Source of the DNA: Hygrocybe punicea
Taxonomy: Eukaryota; Basidiomycota; Agaricomycetes; Agaricales; Hygrophoraceae
NCBI GenBank assembly: GCA_963556145.1
Contig: OY744464.1
Coordinates: 1,426,001-1,490,000 of the forward strand
Length of the DNA: 64,000 nt
Direction of reading: 5' to 3'
A model generated the notes under the pieces. The model was not told where the DNA came from. It did not search any database and worked only from the letters and a program-made list of their open reading frames with translations. Shown piece after piece: positions 45,704 through 56,574 of the stretch (position 1 is its first letter; each line of letters opens with the position of its first letter). A program made the translations under genes and the position numbers.

Positions 45704-47053
45704 TCAATCCTCAAAGAGGATGATTAGGTTGTGAAGAATTACGCAGCATCTAACCCACAAGATTGCCCATCTGTGCAGTTGATGTGAGCCAATCTGAATG
45801 CGAAGCTCTTTGAGCGACTGGAATCTTCCTTTGAGTAGGCCGATGGTGTGCTCTGCCCGAATACGAATGGTAGATAATCGATAGTTGAAGTATTTTTGAT
45901 CGCGTGAAAGTTCACCGTTCCTCGGTTTTTTGAACGGTGGAACGCACCAAAGCCTTGTTGGGTACGCCGAATCGGCCCATATCCATTCACCGCTATTCAG
46001 GAAATCAAATGGATTGTTTGCGATGCGTGTGCTTTGGAAGGCAAAGGAGTCGTGAGCGCTACCGGTGTGGCCAAGGGAGTAATCGACGATGTGAAGATTA
46101 TGGAGAAGATTGACAAACTGGCCGTTCATAGAGTACCGTGAAGATTTGTCAAACCAAGCCTCTCCATGGAGGCCCGGTTTTTGGAAAAGGGGAAATGTGG
46201 TACCATCGGCCGCAAGCCAACCATTTCGCCACTCCTGAATGACCTTTTTCTCGCTCCAATCTTTTGAGAGAGAGATCTCATCGCGTGAAGGGGCAGCCAT
46301 GGCAACATTGTGATGCCTGATGAATGCTAACATACATCGCTTTGTGGAGTTGACAACGGAACCAGCTGAGATACCCGCCCATTCAGCGATGTCGTCAAGG
46401 CCAGCTGCATTACCATAATGGCCGAGGCGAAAGAGGAAAGCAGCAAGTTGGACCTCGACGGGGACTGGCGCACGAATCGAATTGGTTCGAAAAACGTCAT
46501 CATATTGAATGATCGAAAGGAGATAATCAAATGTCCCAGGGCTGACTCGCACTTTCCTTCTGAAGCGAAGTGGGCTGTGGTCCTTGTACCACCACAGAAG
46601 CGGCAGTTGGGATTTGTGGGGGATCGATATGCAAGGGGAAAGGTAACGAGTGGTAGAAATGTCGTCATGGAGTGCTTTGAATCTTTTATATAGAATGTCC
46701 AGGAGATGCTCTTCACTGGATTTGTCTTGATCAGGAGCAAGAGAGCTATCTCGATAACGTAGCGTTGAATCATCCGAGAATGGGGAGACTGGTCGGAATA
46801 AAGAAATTGGACTGCTCAAAATGCGTGATGGTGGGGATGATGACATCGGTTCATATGAATGAGGAGGCACATCACTTTCTATATCCTGTTCATCATCTGT
46901 ATCCTGTTCATCGTCTGTATCAAACATCGCCAAGTGGAAAAGCTGGAGACTTGTCTGCATAAATTGAGCATCAAGGGCATCATGTAGGCGATCTCGTGCG
47001 GTTATGCGAATTCGAGGAGGACGAGGTGGGCGTGAATTAGGGAGCTGAGGCAT
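45704..47053 (-). CDS. PIF/Harbinger transposase, intact
   Basis: A single uninterrupted exon of 449 codons. An acidic N-terminal region is followed by a helical domain (LAAFLFRLGHYGNAAGLDDI, SAGSVVNSTKRCMLAF) resembling the helix-turn-helix part of DDE_Tnp_4 proteins. The nuclease core has D in WLAADGTTFPLF, D in WIWADSAYP and E in RIRAEHTIGLLKGRF, with HTGSAHDSFAFQ between; the triad is complete. It ends LHNLIILFED. Frame, motifs and TIRs are all intact, so this element may still be able to move. Its stop is about 310 bp from the end of the convergent partner gene. Confidence 0.9.
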   Translation of the reverse strand: MPQLPNSRPPRPPRIRITARDRLHDALDAQFMQTSLQLFHLAMFDTDDEQDTDDEQDIESDVPPHSYEPMSSSPPSRILSSPISLFRPVSPFSDDSTLRYRDSSLAPDQDKSSEEHLLDILYKRFKALHDDISTTRYLSPCISIPHKSQLPLLWWYKDHSPLRFRRKVRVSPGTFDYLLSIIQYDDVFRTNSIRAPVPVEVQLAAFLFRLGHYGNAAGLDDIAEWAGISAGSVVNSTKRCMLAFIRHHNVAMAAPSRDEISLSKDWSEKKVIQEWRNGWLAADGTTFPLFQKPGLHGEAWFDKSSRYSMNGQFVNLLHNLHIVDYSLGHTGSAHDSFAFQSTRIANNPFDFLNSGEWIWADSAYPTRLWCVPPFKKPRNGELSRDQKYFNYRLSTIRIRAEHTIGLLKGRFQSLKELRIQIGSHQLHRWAILWVRCCVILHNLIILFED

Positions 47054-47268
47054 GAATCAGACAGCAAACACCCCGTAAAGTTGCTTGGATGGACGGGATG
47101 TGCCAGGATATACACAACAAGGCTCAGCGCTCAGGCTTGACAGTGCCGTATTGGTAAAGTAAAATTAAATATCAATATATTGGAGTTATCTGCGCGTGGC
47201 TGATGTCACGGCCTTAACCGAGGTTCCTCCTGCAAAACCTCCAGGTCATTTTGAAACCGCCTAATAAT

Positions 47269-48273
47269 TAGGCAGTTTCATTTCGACTGCATTGCCTTCA
47301 AAATTCAAACGTTCAAAGTTCCACCGCCATCGTTGACATGTTGATATGCCATCAGCGCAGACCAAGGTACTCGAATTTGCGAATCGTTACCGCACTGCCT
47401 CGGCGAGTCTTCGCCTATAAACCCTCAGTGTGTTTCTTTCGAATTCCCCAGAGCTGGTCTCCATAACCTCACGACAACCTCACGACAACCTCACGAACCT
47501 CCGGCGCCCTCTTTCCATCTGAAAAATGCGTTTCGCTTCGCTCCATCAGCAAAAGTGCAATAAGTTTACCTTGCCTTACCTGGCAAGGCAAGGCTGACAA
47601 GTATCACCTGGACGACCTACTTATGGAGCCGCCTTACATTGCAATCCCCGCACAAGATATAAAGGTAAGTTTCCACCAACATGGCTATTTTGACCATATT
47701 AGCAGCTGAATACAAGGTTCAACGACATTTTTGGTGCCATCCCAGGACCACCGGGCAAGGCTGACAAGGTAAGCCTAGACCTGGTATTTTTATCTTACAA
47801 GGTTCCACCGTACAATGCAAGGGCAGGGATAGTGACGCCAGGTGTACCCGGCAGGGCAGAGGGTTTCAAGGCAATGTAACGAGCGTAAATCATTTCCATT
47901 CATTGCATTCATGAGATATTGCCACGAACATTCATTTCATTTGAAAACGATCTACAAGTAACGATAGCCACAAAAACGAGGGCAGCGGTGACAGCTGAAC
48001 AATACAAGAACCGAGAGGTGACATGGGTATTCTCAGACCAGAGGAAGAACGCGTCTGAAAGAGCAGTTAAGAACGAGGTTACGAGTCCACGAAAAGTGCA
48101 GGAGTCCATCGAGAAAGAGTCCATCTGTCGAGAGTGCAAGAGTCCGTCGAGAGTGCAAGAGTCCATTGAGAGTGAGAGTCCATTGAGAGTGCGAGAGTTA
48201 GTGGACGTTGGAATTTTTGATCATCTGTGAATGATGTAGTCAACAACAGTATGGTGCAAACGCCTGCTGGAGA
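47269..48273. other. Repeat-rich spacer between Harbinger element and DUF6698 gene
   Basis: Holds a three-copy AACCTCACGAC tandem near 47467-47500, palindromic GCCTTACCTGGCAAGGCAAGGC-like words near 47575-47597, and an imperfect tandem of about 20 bp (GAGAGTGCAAGAGTCC) at about 48095-48200. A 103-codon frame at 47919-48230 is produced by that tandem and is not recognisable. Confidence 0.6.
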
Positions 48274-50031
48274 TTACCTTCTGTTTTTGCGGCTAGCCTT
48301 CTTCGCTTTCTTCGCTTTCTTGGCCGTAGCAGGGTTGTCCTCATCACTGTAATCAGCCTCAGGATCCAAGTACATCTCGTCCAATTCATCTGCGTTGAGT
48401 TCGGCAAGTTCTTGATCATCAAGCCGGAAATCGTCATCAGTCGGATGTAATGGAGCAGTACCGTTACCATCGTCAGGGTTGTCGTGAGTATTGATAGTTG
48501 AATGTAACGCAGCACGTTCCTGTTCTGCCTGGCGAAGACGTCATTGGGCAAAAATATCTGAAAGGTCATTTGACTCTGTGTTTGTAGTCGAGGATGAGCT
48601 TTGATGTTTTGAGCCGAAAACTTGACTGAATAGGAAAATCAATGATAAAACGGAGGAACATGAATGAGAATTTGCCTGTTCCACCATGCCAGAGTTTCCA
48701 AACACCAATTGTCCTCAGGATCATCCTCGAAAAGAGCCACAATGATATTAAAGAAATCTTCTTTATCAAATAAGCCATCCTCAAGACGCCAATCATCCTC
48801 TGCAGAAAGGAACCAACGAGCCTACTGACAGATAAACAAAGCTATTTGCAATGATGAATGAAACGTACATGCAGAGCAGCATACGCAATCGTTCTCGGTG
48901 TAACAGCTTCGAGGCCATTGAGCTTGGCCTGACCGGCTTTGGTACGTCCTGTGCCAGGTGCATCTCTTACGGCAGATGATGGTGATGTAAAGATATGTCG
49001 CCATGTCTACCAAAGCAAAACGGGTATACAAAAATGAAAAACAGATGACGATAACCACGTACACGGACAAGCAGGGCACCACGGCAGAGGCCCTTGTCCA
49101 TTTCAGCAGGATAATAGATGCCGTTTTCATATAGAAACAGGGGAAAGTTGCTTGCGGTTACAGTCTTTCACCCATCACTTAGTTTCTGTAGGAATCTGGA
49201 GGAAAACGACAATTAGCTGGTTCAGGTGGGATCTAGGTGGCATACGTTGCAGGATCAGCATCAAAGTCGGTTATATACTTGACTGGACACAATAAATGGC
49301 CTAGGGTCTGGTGGTTGAAGCCTCGTATGCCGGTTTTGCCACTTTTTGCGGGGATTGGAGGCTGGAGCACCTTCCCAAGACTGTCCAGTGCAACATAAGC
49401 GAGACCGTCTTCTCGTAAACTCCCACAGTCATCAGATCGTGCGTTTCCAAGGGCCTGGGTCATCTGTTTGCCAAGTTAGCATTCCGCTCAGTAACAAAGG
49501 TGCATATATGCACTATATAAAATCACTCACAATCTTTGCAAGCTCTTCGAGCTTCTCGGGGTACTTTTTGAACTTGCGCAGCATACTAGTAAACCCTGGA
49601 ATTGACTTCGCAATGATGTTGTATACATGTATGTATTGCTGACGGCGTTTGGGACTGAGACTGAAGATTTTTTAATAATAATGGAATCAGAAAGTAAATG
49701 GGGTTTACGTGATCTCCTCATGTTCTTCATTCTCACTAACTGGGTCTGGATTGTCGGATTGGATGCCTAATTCGAAAACTGAGTAAAAGTAGAGGAATGG
49801 ATCATAACTCCGGCTGAGCCAGCGAGCAAGTTTGATGTACGGGTCAAGTTGATTGGATCTAAAAGCTTGTTAGATTCTTCTTGCTGTCTAAGAAGCTCAG
49901 AGCACGCACTTAGCTTTCTTCCTGTTCTTGGAATCTAATGCTTGAAATAATGAACGCTTGCGTTTTTGTGGTGGAGACCTCGATTCCATGGTTTGCTGGC
50001 CTTCAGAATCCGAGTTTTGAGTACGGACCAT
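48274..50031 (-). pseudogene. DUF6698 family protein, one internal stop
   Basis: Start MVRTQNSDSEG at 50031 (an in-frame ATG at 50163 is possible). Exons joined by six or so introns give PYIKLARWLSRSYDPFLYFY, LAYVALDSLGKVLQPPIP, GIRGFNHQTLGHLLCPVKYI, FDADPATYA, MDKGLCRGALLVRTWRHIFT, SSAVRDAPGTGRTKAG, VTPRTIAYAALH, ARWFLSAEDDWRLEDGLFD, FFNIIVALFEDDPEDNW and ETLAWWNSQVFG. This is the order of the DUF6698 family of mushrooms, whose function is unknown. The last intron appears to use a GC donor (AG/GCAAAT near 48675). In the last exon, plus-strand 48541-48543 gives TGA where CGA would continue the frame; reading then goes on to a Lys-rich end and TAA at 48274. Loss of the tail might be tolerated. 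Confidence 0.72.
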
Positions 50032-50207
50032 AGTCAGGCAAGGTGTGGTAAGGAAATGAGGAATGAGGTTATGTGATATCTTGCAATTGAACTCTGACGC
50101 GTCGAAGTCATCTGAGTCATGTGACATGAAGATATCGGGCTGGTCACCGTCAACATTCCCCAAGCAAGGGAATGGCTTATAGAAATTGGCTTGTACTCCT
50201 TTTTTTC

Positions 50208-53200
50208 ATGGCTTTGATATGCTCTTCATGTAAACAGCAATTCAAGAACAACCAGGGACTCACCAAGCACCAGAACACATGTGCAAAAGCTCGTCCAAAG
50301 ATCACACAGCTTCTCCAGGAACAAGAAGACCGGCTTGAGCATAGACATGCAGCCAAAATAGCACGCAGACAGGCAGATGATGTTGCCCAAGAGTCTCAGG
50401 CTTTGGCTGGAAGGAACCATGAGGTAAGACATGCTCCTTGCGAATTCAAGTTGCTTGATGTATTGCGACATCATAGATCATCGATGAAGCACCACTTCCC
50501 GAGGTTGATGTAGATGTTCATATGGAATTTCAAATCCCAGCGACCTCATCTGGCCGTCGCTGCAGGTTTCCTAGACGTTTCAAAGATCACCTTCCATATT
50601 CATCGGTACAGTTGCCCCACATGCCTGCACCAATTCCACGCCCTCTCCCAGAACCAGTTCAAGTACCACAGCCTCGCGAACCATCCCCAGAACAACCATT
50701 TGCACCAACTTTCATTGAAACAGAACGAAACGAATTTGGACTTTATAGAGCGTATCCGAACATGCCGTCTTCGGAGCCAGATGTGGACATCTCATTAGAC
50801 GTTCTCTGTGATAGTCCTGGGTTGGCTACAGCTGGGCACACAGATCATAACTGGTGGTCAGGATTAGGGTCATCATTCTCGGGTGCAATTGACAATATCT
50901 TCACACCCTTCCAAAATGCGATGACATTTCGGCTCATGGACTGGTTTTATGGTGGAACTAGTTCCAAATCCATTGCAGATTTAGACTCTTTGGTCAACAA
51001 TGTTATCCTTGCTGAGGATTTTAACACCAGCCACCTTGCCGACTTCAGTGCAAAACGGGAGTTGGACAGGCTTGACGTGTATGCAGATCATCCAGACTTG
51101 TCAATCAAAGATGGCTGGAATGAGACGTCGGTGTTTTTACGGTTACCAGCTACTCACGTCAAAAATCGCTCAGAAGACACCACACCTCAATTCGAGGTCA
51201 AGGGTGTATTTTATCGCCGCTTACTTGAAGTCGTCAAGGCCGCTTTTCAAGACACGACGGCAAAAGCATTCCACTATACACCATTCCGACTCTTTTGGCA
51301 ACCTGACCATAAGCCTCCCCAGCGTGTCATCAGCGAGCTGTACAACTCTGATGCCTTCTTAGACGAACATGTCAAAATAATGGCCAAAAATCAGAAGTTG
51401 GGCTGTACTTTAGAGACAACCATTGCCGCTATCATGGTCTGGTCCGATGCGACACATTTGGCCAGCTTTGGAACCGCATCCCTGTGGCCAATCTATGCAT
51501 TTTTTGGCAATCAATCCAAGTACACACGAGGTAAACCGACATCATTTGCGGCCCACCACCTGGCATATATCCCTTCGGTATGTCCGTCTCATCCATATAC
51601 CAAACTTGACCTGATGTATATAAAACAGCTCCCCGATACAATACAAGATGTCTATCAATCTATATTTGGTCAAAGTGCGACTGCAGCGGTCCTTACTTTC
51701 CTGAAATGAGAACTCATGCACAAAATCTGGGCCCTTCTACTCGACCCCACTTTCATGCATGCGTATGTGCATGGAATCATTATCAAATGTGCCGATGGTA
51801 TACTACGCCGTGTGTTTCCTCGATTTTTCACCTATTCTGCTGACTACCCTGAAAAGTAAGTTCCCCACGGGATAATCGCAGGTACTGGTCCTTATTAACA
51901 AGTCTGGCATTAGAGTGCTTCTCACATCAATCAAATCACTCGGGAAATGTCCATGCCCACGTTGTCTTATTCAAAAGGATCAAATCGATGCTTTAGGTAC
52001 AACAGCAGATAGGCAACGGCATAATAAAACACGCAAAGATGACGCACATAGATGGAACAACATTAAGATGGTTCGTACATGGATTTTTGAAAAGGGGTAC
52101 TCTCTTGTTGGAAAGGCTGTTGAGTGGGTACTTGGAATGACATCGTCTGTTCCTGTCCTGGTGAGATAACATATTTTGGTTATAATTCAACATACTGACG
52201 AGAGCCTTATTCAGAATGCTTTTTCTGCAGCTTTCTCAGGACTTGATTTCAACTTCTACACAATGTTCGTACCCGACTTACTTCATGAATTTGAGCTGGG
52301 CATTTGGAAAGCAGTTTTCACACACCTTATCCGGCTTCTTTATGCATCTGGAAATGATGCAATTCAGAATTTAAATCAACGGTATTTATTCTTTTCTTAA
52401 ACGATGAGGATTCATATGCAACTAATGTTCCAACATGGCAAAAGGTTCCGGCAAGTACCCACATTTGGACGAACAACAATACGTCGCTTTAGTAAGAATG
52501 CATCTGCCATGAAGAAGCTGGCTGGTCAGGATTTTGAAGACTTGCTGCAGGTGTGGTTCCGTCGCCATTATGAGATTATCCATTAATATGTACTTCCACA
52601 GTGCTCAATACCAGTTTTTGAGGGATTGCTGCCTTCACCTCACAATGAAATCGTTCTAGATTTGCTGTTCGTCCTTGCAACGTGGCATGCACATGCCAAG
52701 CTTCACTTGCATACTGAGAAGACCCTTGCATTATTTGATGCAACCACAACAGAACTCGGCCGGATTCTACGTGAATTTGTCAGCAAAACCTGCACAGCAT
52801 TCAACACGCGTGAGCTTCCACGAGAGGAGGCTGCACGAGGACGGCGTAATGCAGCAATGAGAGGGAAAGGATCATCGAAGGGAAAGGGAAAGGGAAAGGG
52901 AAAGGAAAATGCACGAAGCGAACCAAAGGCCAAGACTTTCAACCTTTTTACGTACAAGTTGCATGCACTTGGTGACTATCTCATGGCAATCTGGTGTTAT
53001 GGGACGATGGACAACTACAATACGCAAGTGGTATGTTCTGAATCAAATTATATGATCTCGCTGATCCCAGCTCAAGGGAGAGCTTGAACATCGACGAGTT
53101 AAACGTTTCTATGCACGTACCAACAAAGTTCAGTTCGAATGGCAGATCACCAAGCACCAGCGTCGTGAGCGAATCTTACGGAAAATTCGCATCCGAAGCC

Positions 53201-54518
53201 AAGCAGCTGCAAGGGCAAAACTCGGAGCTGATGGTCCCTCAACCTCATCAAGCAAGAAACAGCGGCGCAACGCTGCTGTGCCATTCGAGGAGTCAGATCC
53301 ACTGCCATATACAATGCCTACGGCCCACTACCATGTATCGGAGGCTATACGCCATGCTGAAAACATCACCGGCTGGCTCACAGCAAATCAAGGCGATCCA
53401 GCAACAACAGTGTGTAGATTGTCTCGTTGATATAATTGATTTTAATATGCCACTATAGGAGTTTCTGCCCCGACTCAAGGACCATATCCTGAGCCGCCTC
53501 TCAGGTACTAGTTTTGACGGTGATGAGCAGACATTTTCAGACGATGAACGGGCCTCGGTGATCTTCGTCAACAACCAGTTATATCGACATAAGGTTCTCC
53601 GAATTAATTACACCACCTATGATTTGCGGCGCTCTCAAGATTCTCTTAATCCTCGCACTCATTCCGATGTAATGGTTTTGTCACACGAAGACCCAGATGA
53701 TGACAATGATCCTCATCCCTATTGGTATGCTCGGATCATTGGTATCTTTCATGCCCAGGTGCGCCATGTTGGCCCAAATTCAAGATCACCAGAGACGCAG
53801 AAAATGGATTTTCTGTGGGTAAGGTGGTTTGGCCGAGACCTCACTCATCCGACAGGTTTTGAGGCAAGGCGGCTTCATCGCTTGGGATTTCTACCATCAA
53901 ACACTATCAATGCATTTGGATTCCTGGATCCAAATGAGGTCGTTCGAGGTGTACACCTCATACCTGCATTTGCATATGGCCATACATCCAATCTCCTTGG
54001 GCCATCCATTGCTCGCCAGCCCAGCGAGAACGACGAGGATTGGGTGTATTACTATGTTTCTATGTATGTGACTCACTTCCGACCCATCATCATGCTCACA
54101 TGCCATATAAAGGTTTGTTGACCGTGACATGTTCATGCGGTACCTTGGCAGCGGCATTGGCCATAAATCAACATGGCCCTCATCAGACAGACAACAATCA
54201 CAAGACCATGACGACGATCAGGTGCATGAAGACAACTTGGGAAATGACGACGAACCTGAGGATGGCCAAGCTTTTAATGACACTGTCGAAGGGGGGGTAA
54301 TTGAACTTGGAGACGATGATGAAGAAAACTACAATGAAGATTTAGATCAAGGTGATTCTGATGAAGAACACGACTATGGATATGTCAATGATGTAGACGT
54401 GGACAACGATGATGACGAAAATGGGGAAACAGACGAGGATGAGGACTTGGGACCAGAGGACGGTGAGGATAACTGGGAGGCCGATGAGTGGGAGGTTGAA
54501 GGGTATGCGCCGATGTAA
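50208..54518 (+). pseudogene. Plavaka-type (CACTA-related) transposase, nearly intact
   Basis: Start MALICSSCKQQFKNNQGLTK at 50208, a cysteine zinc finger. Exon 1 ends 50423; exon 2 (50477-51855) covers the Plavaka core: ADFSAKRELDRLDVYADH, DGWNETSVFLRLPATHVKN, FHYTPFRLFWQPD, ETTIAAIMVWSDATHLASFG, WPIYAFFGNQSKYTR and FAAHHLAYIPS. Later exons give CPCPRCLIQKDQI, FYTMFVPDLLHEFELGIWKA, RQVPTFGRTTIRRFSKNASA, ARGRRNAAMRG, FNLFTYKLHALGDY, ELEHRRVKRFYARTNK and, from 53459, the C-terminal region with FLWVRWFGRDLTHP and an acidic tail ending VEGYAPM. A single TGA (51707-51709), where CGA would give the usual LKRELMH, breaks exon 2. All other joins are clean. The start lies 177 bp from the divergent DUF6698 start. 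Confidence 0.85.
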
Positions 54519-56040
54519 CGTTCTCGTGATATGCTGTTCCCCCTTCTGCAATAGTGATTTCTCTTATGTACCAAAGATGCCCGTCAATCCCATTCCATGT
54601 ATTGTACTATGAACATGTTTATACATGGGAAACTTCCACTATGTCGTCGCCTACTTTGCAAACTTGTGCCCAACATGGCCGGGACCTTACCCTGAGTTGA
54701 CCATCTTACAACCCACCTTGCAAACTCTCGGCAAAGATCCTGGATCCCTCCCAATCTCCACCCAGATCGCCATAGAATACCATGTTACGCCCAAGATGTT
54801 CACTGCCATCCCCGACCTTGAGAGGTGTGACCAACACGGCCGGAGATTACCGGTCCGACCTGCCAAGGTCTAGATATTGCACTTTTGCTGATGTCTTCAC
54901 TCCCCTCACCGTTGTTTTCACCGCTGTGACGCTTGTAGTCTCTTTGCCCGTCCAGGTAGACCATCCGTTATACCAGCAGCATCCATTCGATCTGAACCCC
55001 ACTTCCGCGCCATGTAGATTAGAGACATCGACGCAAACTACAAGGTCCCGCAGCGGAGAGAAGCTTTTGCGAATGAGTTGCAGGTAAACAATCCTTCAAA
55101 CCTAGAATGTTCTCCTTCTCACGTTTCCCTTCTTGGGCGCGATCTCATTCGACCTTGGCCAAGAGGGCCTCCCAACAGAACGCTGCCGCCGGCCCCTCCA
55201 GCAGCGGCCCCAGTGAGATGTCCAGTTGGGATCCAGAGCATTGGGATCCAGATCCGGGCAAACCTGCTGGCCTGACAACGCTCGTCATTCCGTCGGTGGC
55301 GGAGAGGTATCGTATGTGGTATGCTGACGCTAGAGCTGAGGCTTTGGTCAAAGCTGAAGCTTCCGTTGCTCATGCCGCGAGAATCGCAGTGGAAAAGAGG
55401 AAGAGGAAGGAAGATGAGAGGAAGAGGAAGGAAGAATAGAGGTGACTTCCCGAAATAGATTATCACCATATGCAGTAATCTGATGAAGACTAGGATGAAC
55501 CATCAGCAAAAGGGGAAAATCCTTACATGTACTTACATAGCCTTATAAAGCCCACTTTCCTTGGATTGCACACCAGAATGGGGATGGGTCTTGCAAGGTA
55601 ACCGCAACGGACCTCCATGAGTTGGCAAGAGTTCCCATTTCAATCCAAGGCCCGGGAGAATGGCTATCTAATACAAGAATACCACCAGATTGCAACAGCA
55701 TTGGCAAGACTTCACCAGAATAATGGTCCATGCAAGTACATCCCTGAGCTTCCAAGGTATTCAGTCATATCACGGTAGAAAAAAACAGTTATATGACAAT
55801 GTTGCTTAGCATATTCTACTCTATGAGAATTCCGCAGTGTACAGTGTATATAAGTTACTAATGAAGACATATAATTAATTATTGGTATTTGTGGGATTCG
55901 AACTCTCGAACTTATCAACCTATATATATCCAGGTCACACTTACCGCTGAGCTAATGTACTGCATAAGGAAATAGCGGAGACAAGCTTATATTATCCCGA
56001 TTTCAACACACCAAGCTTTCATCAAAGCGTTCATTCATCA
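54519..56040. other. Intergenic region with unrecognised frames
   Basis: Frames at 54625-54873, 55107-55439 (ends in a charged helix RKRKEDERKRKEE) and 55543-55755 (minus; reads GGILVLDSHSPGPW) might be exons of unknown genes or relics, but none could be joined into a convincing gene. The segment DIDANYKVPQRREAFANELQ near 55022-55081, followed by a good donor (CAG/GTAAAC), looks like a true exon fragment. Confidence 0.4.
55880..55968 (-). tRNA. tRNA-like sequence, probably a pseudogene or SINE head
   Basis: On the minus strand TTAGCTCAGCGGTAAG resembles a D-arm (A box), and GAGAGTTCGAATCCCAC resembles a T-arm (B box) in the right order and spacing. A possible anticodon stem ACCT...AGGT lies between. 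The T-stem does not pair fully and the acceptor ends do not match, so a working tRNA is unlikely. The anticodon cannot be assigned. Confidence 0.35.
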
Positions 56041-56197
56041 AGCAGCTTGTGCTCAGACTGTTGATGCTGAAGAGGGATCCGAGACTGAGGAGACTGAGGG
56101 AGATGAATCAGACAACATCGAAGACTTCAGACCAGAGGATGGCGAGGATTTTAGCATGGAGGACATGTATGCTGCAGAAGGGTATGCTCCACTGTAG
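56041..56197 (+). pseudogene. 3' relic of a second Plavaka transposase
   Basis: A frame ending in TAG at 56197 reads an acidic tail (EETEGDESDNIEDF, RPEDGEDFSMEDMYAAEG, YAPL). It parallels the end of the transposase at 54518 (PEDGEDNWEADEWEVEG, YAPM). Only the last 50 or so codons survive, and the sequence downstream differs from that after 54518. Confidence 0.65.
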
Positions 56198-56574
56198 CAT
56201 TTCTCTTATTCTCTTTCTGTCCTAGCCCAGCCATGTATTCTATTGCAACTGTATACAATCCGACACCTGCCTGACATCGGTTTGAACTGAATTCCATGCT
56301 CAGATGAAGTCTCCCAATCATCTCCCTACCTGGCCACTCCATTGCCTGGCCTTCCATCGCCATCCAAAACTCCCGCCATCCTAACGTCGGCTTGGAATGG
56401 GTCCCCATTCAGGCCCTGTCTTGCAAATCTTCCCCAGTCTGGCGTTCTCTTGCCTCACCATTGCTGGCCATGCCAGCGCTCGCCAGTCGGACGGTTGCTT
56501 GGATACGTCACCTGACCATCCAAGGGTCCTGCGCTTTTGCTGATGACGGACGGTCACCGGTCACCAGTCAAGGA

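Larger units (their letters stand above)
43350..47262. mobile_element. PIF/Harbinger DNA transposon, complete with TIRs
   Basis: Terminal inverted repeats of about 125 bp (43350-43475 and 47145-47262) begin AGGCGGTTTCAAAATGACC. They are followed by matching CTGGAGGTTTTGC, GGAACCTCGGTTAAGGC and a long AT-rich shared block. The direct repeat AATAAT lies outside each end (43344-43349 and 47263-47268). It carries two convergent genes, a Myb-like protein and a DDE transposase. The duplication could be 3 or 6 bp because the site itself is repetitive; Harbinger elements normally make 3-bp duplications. Confidence 0.88.
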
